NCBI GenBank assembly: GCA_034434015.1
Contig: DAOUAB010000277.1
Location: 1-16,310, forward strand
Reading direction: 5' to 3'
Origin: SpSt-583 sp034434015
Lineage (GTDB): Bacteria; Chloroflexota; Anaerolineae; Anaerolineales; UBA6663
DNA length: 16,310 bases
Part shown: positions 13,553-16,310 of the stretch, piece by piece
How the letters are laid out: each line of letters opens with the position of its first letter
Position numbering within the stretch: position 1 is the first letter of the stretch
The notes under the pieces: generated by a model
What the model was told of the DNA's origin: nothing
What the model saw: the letters and a program-made list of their open reading frames with translations, nothing else
Databases searched by the model: none
Position numbers and translations under genes: made by a program

Positions 13553-13557
13553 CCTTC

Positions 13558-13573
13558 CGCAAATTCGCAAATT
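13558..13573 (+). promoter_or_regulatory. Tandem 8-bp repeat CGCAAATT x2, possible operator
   Basis: CGCAAATT occurs twice in direct tandem, at the likely transcription start and just before AAAGGAG (13574-13580). It is AT-rich in very GC-rich DNA. Its location could let a regulator control the operon, but it could also simply be an A/T-rich leader. Confidence 0.35.
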
Positions 13574-13587
13574 AAAGGAGAGACACA

Positions 13588-14604
13588 ATGTCTCTGAGCC
13601 CGGCCGTCTCCGAGAAGATCGGCTCGAACTCCAATTCCGCCCCCTCCCTCTCCAGGACCGAGATGCTCGACCTCTACAAGCAGATGGTGCTCATCCGCCT
13701 GTTTGAAGAGAAGTGCGAGGAACTCTACCAGAAGGGCAAGATCGGCGGCTTCATGCACCTGTACATCGGCCAGGAGGCCGTGGGGGTGGGCGCGGTCTCC
13801 GCCCGCGGGCCGCAGGACAGCGTGATCACGGGCTACCGCGACCACGGCATCGCCCTCGCCGCCGGAATGTCCGCCCGCAGCGCCATGGCCGAGATGCTCG
13901 GCAAGGCCACCGGCTGCTCCAAGGGCAAGGGCGGCTCGATGCACCTGGCCGACATCAACCTGAAGTTCTGGGGCGGACACGCCATCGTTGGCGCGCAGAT
14001 CGCGCTGGCCGCCGGCCTGGCCTGGGCCGACCAGTACCGCAGGACCACGGGCTGCACGCTGTGCTTCTTCGGTGACGGCGCCACCAACATCAGCTACTTC
14101 CACGAGGCCCTCAACCTGGCCGCCGTCTGGAAGCTCCCGGTGGTCTTCATCTGCGAGAACAACAAGTACGGCATGTGGACGCCCATCGAGAAAGTCTCGG
14201 CCGTCACCGAGATCCGGCGCAAGGCCTCGGCCTACGCCATCCCCAGCGAGACCGCCGACGGCATGGACCTGCTGGACGTGCGCGCCAAGACGGCCGCCGC
14301 CCTGGAACACTGCCGCTCCGGCCACGGCCCGTACTTCCTGGAAGTGATCACCTATCGCTACCGCGGCCACTCCATGGGCGACCAGCGCCCGTACCGCACG
14401 CAGGACGAGATCCGCAAGTGGCAGGCCGAGGACCCCATCGGCCGGTTCGAGAAGGTGATGCTGGACGCCGGCCTGGCGCCGGACGAGATCGACCGCGTGG
14501 ACGACGAGGTCAAGGCCATTATGGCCGACGCCGTCGAGTTCGCCGAGGCCTCGCCTTTCCCGGATGACCGCGAAATCTGGACCGATATTTACGTCGAGGA
14601 TTGA
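13588..14604 (+). CDS. pdhA: Pyruvate (2-oxoacid) dehydrogenase E1 component, alpha subunit
   Basis: A 338-residue thiamine-diphosphate enzyme subunit which, with E1 beta, decarboxylates a 2-oxoacid and passes the acyl group to the lipoyl arm of E2. Seen: ITGYRDHGIALA, GKGGSMHLAD, and the TPP/Mg motif beginning GDGATN (G162-N167) and ending ENN (E190-N192), the expected length for this motif. The later YRYRGHSMGDQRPYRT is typical of the alpha-subunit phosphorylation-loop region. The start has a strong AAAGGAG seven bases upstream and a typical N-terminal length. It is followed after four bases by E1 beta. Pyruvate is the likeliest substrate, but acetoin or branched-chain oxoacid dehydrogenase alpha subunits are close relatives and cannot be excluded by sequence alone. 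Confidence 0.92.
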   Translation: MSLSPAVSEKIGSNSNSAPSLSRTEMLDLYKQMVLIRLFEEKCEELYQKGKIGGFMHLYIGQEAVGVGAVSARGPQDSVITGYRDHGIALAAGMSARSAMAEMLGKATGCSKGKGGSMHLADINLKFWGGHAIVGAQIALAAGLAWADQYRRTTGCTLCFFGDGATNISYFHEALNLAAVWKLPVVFICENNKYGMWTPIEKVSAVTEIRRKASAYAIPSETADGMDLLDVRAKTAAALEHCRSGHGPYFLEVITYRYRGHSMGDQRPYRTQDEIRKWQAEDPIGRFEKVMLDAGLAPDEIDRVDDEVKAIMADAVEFAEASPFPDDREIWTDIYVED

Positions 14605-14608
14605 CCCC

Positions 14609-15586
14609 ATGCCCGTCATGACCATCGCCAAGTCCATCGCCCAGGCCATCGCCGAGGAGATGGAGCGTGACCCCAGTGTGGTGGTGCTGGGCGAGGAAGT
14701 GGCCGCGGCCGGCGGCACGTACGGCGCCACCTCCGGCCTGCTGGACCGGTTCGGCGAGGAGCGCGTCAAGGACACGCCCATCTCCGAAGGCGTCATCGTC
14801 GGCGCCGCGGTCGGCGCGGCCATGAACGGCCTGCGCCCGGTGGCCGAGATCATGGGCATCAACTTCGCCTTCCTGGCGATGGACATGATCGTCAACCACG
14901 CCGCCAAGGTGCACTCGATGTTCGGCGGCCAGTTCCGCTGTCCGCTGGTGGTCCGCACCACGTCCGGCGGCGGGCGCCAGCTGGCCGCCACGCATTCGCA
15001 GACCGTCGAGCACCTCTTCGCGCACTTCCCCGGCCTCAAGGTGGTCTGCCCGAGCACCCCGGCCGACGCCAAGGGCCTGCTCAAGGCCGCCATCCGCACC
15101 GACGACCCGGTGATGTTCGTGGAGCAGGCCACGATGTATTCGCTGCGCGGCGAGGTGCCGGAGGACAAGGACTTCGTCCTGCCCATCGGCAAGAGCGACG
15201 TCAAACGGCGCGGCCGGCATGTGACGGTGGTCGCCTATTCCAAGATGGTGGACGTCTCGCTCAAGGCCGCGGCCGAGCTGGCCCGGGACGGCGTCGAGTG
15301 CGAGGTGATCGACCTGCGCTGGCTGCGCCCGCTGGACCTGGAGCCGGTCTTCGAGTCGTTCAAGCAGACCAACCGGGCCGTCGTGGTCGAGGAGTCCTGG
15401 CCCACGTACGGCGTCGGCGCCGAGATCGCGGCGCGCCTGTACGAGGAATGTTTCGATTACGTGGACGCCCCGATCCAGCGCGTGGCGCAGAAGGAAGTGC
15501 CGCTGCCCTACGCCGCAAATCTGGAAAAAGCCGCCCTGCCGCAGGTGGCGGATGTAGTCAGGGCGGTCCGGATCGCCCTCAAGTAG
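14609..15586 (+). CDS. pdhB: Pyruvate (2-oxoacid) dehydrogenase E1 component, beta subunit
   Basis: A 325-residue partner of E1 alpha forming the alpha2-beta2 TPP enzyme. Seen: VVVLGEEVAAAGGTYGAT, the cofactor-contacting Glu in ISEG (E60), VVRTTSGGG, and the active-site His in ATHSQTVEHLFAHFPG (H129). The C-terminal transketolase domain follows, with DLRWLRPLDLEPV and VVVEESWPTYGVGAEIAA. ATG 14609 is chosen because GAGGA at 14596-14600 is eight bases upstream and the resulting length is normal. An ATG at 14564 would overlap E1 alpha by 41 bases, and an ATG at 14618 is also possible. The four-base gap to E1 alpha indicates translational coupling. The substrate caveat is as for E1 alpha. Confidence 0.93.
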   Translation: MPVMTIAKSIAQAIAEEMERDPSVVVLGEEVAAAGGTYGATSGLLDRFGEERVKDTPISEGVIVGAAVGAAMNGLRPVAEIMGINFAFLAMDMIVNHAAKVHSMFGGQFRCPLVVRTTSGGGRQLAATHSQTVEHLFAHFPGLKVVCPSTPADAKGLLKAAIRTDDPVMFVEQATMYSLRGEVPEDKDFVLPIGKSDVKRRGRHVTVVAYSKMVDVSLKAAAELARDGVECEVIDLRWLRPLDLEPVFESFKQTNRAVVVEESWPTYGVGAEIAARLYEECFDYVDAPIQRVAQKEVPLPYAANLEKAALPQVADVVRAVRIALK

Positions 15587-15602
15587 CCGCGCCTCGCACT
15601 CG

Positions 15603-15630
15603 CGTAAGGGCGGGCCTGAGACCCGCCTTT
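15603..15630 (+). repeat. Palindromic repeat, copy 2, between E1 beta and E2 genes
   Basis: GGCGGG (15609-15614) pairs with CCCGCC (15622-15627), and the stem extends outward to nine pairs (15606-15614 with 15622-15630) if one G-U pair is allowed. It is the relative of the element at 11618-11643. It starts 17 bases after the pdhB stop and ends 18 bases before the E2 ATG, so it could act as a partial terminator or set relative E1/E2 expression. Confidence 0.55.
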
Positions 15631-15647
15631 GCATCATCGGAGTACCT

Positions 15648-16310
15648 ATGGCAGAAGTCGTCCCGATGCCGAAACTCGGCTTCGACATGACCGAAGGCAC
15701 GCTCGTCCGCAAGCTCAAGCAGGTGGGCGACGCGGTGGCCAAGGGCGAGATCATCGCCGAGATTGAGACCGACAAGGCCACGGTCGAGCTGGAGGCCTAC
15801 CTGGGCGGCGTGGTCAAAGGCTGGGTGGTGGAGGAGGGCACGCCCGTCCCGGTCGGCTCGCCCATGCTCGTCATCGCCGAGCCGGATGAGGCCGTGGATG
15901 TGGCCGCGCTCACCGGGGTCCAGGCCGCCGCGCCGGCCTCCGCGGCCGCGCCAGCCCCCGCCGCCGCGCCGGCCCCTGAGACGCTTCCTGCTCCCGCCGG
16001 CCGCGTCAGCGCGTCGCCGGTGGCGCGCAAGATGGCGGCCGACCACGGCCTGGACCTGGCCCGCATTACCGGCTCCGGCCCCAACGGCCGCATCGTCAAA
16101 CGCGACGTGGAGGCCTTTATGAAGGCCGCCCCGGCGCCGCTCCCAGCCCCGGCCCCCGCGCCGCGCCCGGCCCCGGCCATCGCGCCGGTCCCGGTGACCG
16201 CCGAGGACCAGGCCGTGCCGCTCACCAGACTGCGCGCCATCATCGCCCGGCGCATGGCCGAGTCTGCCCAGACGGTGCCCGCCATCTACCTGACCATCGC
16301 GGTTGATATG
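15648..16310 (+). CDS. pdhC: Dihydrolipoamide acyltransferase (E2) of the 2-oxoacid dehydrogenase complex, N-terminal part (cut by window end)
   Basis: The first 221 codons are present and the frame is still open at the last base. Seen: one N-terminal lipoyl domain (about 2-80) with the lipoylated Lys in EIETDKATVELEA (K43), then an Ala/Pro-rich swinging linker (about 88-118). A peripheral subunit-binding domain follows (about 121-158: SASPVARKMAADHGLDL, ITGSGPNGRIVKRDVEAFM), then a second Ala/Pro linker and the start of the catalytic domain (VPLTRLRAIIARRMAES, about residue 186 on). The active-site His region lies outside. GGAG at 15639-15642, five bases upstream, supports the start. E2 moves the acyl group from E1 to CoA and forms the complex core. 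E3 may be encoded downstream. Confidence 0.95.
   Translation, partial: MAEVVPMPKLGFDMTEGTLVRKLKQVGDAVAKGEIIAEIETDKATVELEAYLGGVVKGWVVEEGTPVPVGSPMLVIAEPDEAVDVAALTGVQAAAPASAAAPAPAAAPAPETLPAPAGRVSASPVARKMAADHGLDLARITGSGPNGRIVKRDVEAFMKAAPAPLPAPAPAPRPAPAIAPVPVTAEDQAVPLTRLRAIIARRMAESAQTVPAIYLTIAVDM

Noticed and set aside
13075..13597. Three plus-strand frames in the gap before pdhA.
   Set aside because: They are Pro/Arg-rich translations of the palindrome and repeat, lack ribosome sites, and in part run into the pdhA start.
13519..15204. A 561-codon minus-strand frame across pdhA and pdhB.
   Set aside because: It overlaps two well-recognised TPP enzyme subunits completely and is explained by GC codon bias.
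1..16310. CRISPR arrays, tRNA or rRNA genes, and insertion sequences.
   Set aside because: No regularly spaced repeats, no cloverleaf or rRNA-like conserved stretch and no transposase-like protein were seen on reading both strands.

Overview
The window is about 16 kb of very GC-rich bacterial DNA with tightly packed genes. GC-rich third codon positions create long false reading frames on the opposite strands. Gene content (a two-subunit E1 2-oxoacid dehydrogenase operon, a Ser/Thr kinase with TPR repeats, a GT2/GT39 sugar-transfer pair, a one-zinc-finger TopA), TAYAAT-type promoters and short GC-rich palindromic repeats suggest a Chloroflexota bacterium of Anaerolineae type. That placement is inference. 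No tRNA, rRNA, CRISPR array, transposase or phage gene was seen.

Layout. (1) 1-319: 3' end of a CtpA-type S41 protease, convergent with (2) a minus-strand AAA+ ATPase carrying a probable N-terminal winged helix (387-1748). (3) A divergent promoter region, then a plus-strand pair: a cytosolic GT2 polyprenyl-phosphate glycosyltransferase (1884-2573) and a membrane GT39/ArnT-like glycosyltransferase (2598-4067). Together these probably build and use a lipid-linked sugar. (4) topA, DNA topoisomerase I (4168-6162). (5) A 1148-residue multidomain protein (6189-9635) made of a trypsin-like domain, a second degenerate trypsin-like domain and a membrane-anchored KAP-family P-loop NTPase. It is followed by a PknB-like Ser/Thr kinase with one membrane helix and a TPR region (9710-11581). 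(6) An M20 metallopeptidase (11684-13054). (7) A 533-base stretch with a 32-bp perfect palindrome, a minus-strand gene remnant broken by an interspersed palindromic repeat, and a strong promoter. (8) The start of a pyruvate (or related 2-oxoacid) dehydrogenase operon: E1 alpha, E1 beta and the first part of E2, cut by the window end.

Most of the window is housekeeping. The accessory-looking part is the protease-like/KAP NTPase protein and the adjacent kinase (6189-11581). The architecture is that of a regulated NTP-dependent sensor or conflict protein whose protease-like domains have lost catalytic residues: Asn at the Asp position in the first, and apparently the whole triad in the second. 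The other unusual signals are non-coding: a palindromic repeat with a compensated base pair in its two copies, the repeat-interrupted gene, and a recurrent TGnTAYAAT promoter motif close to start codons.
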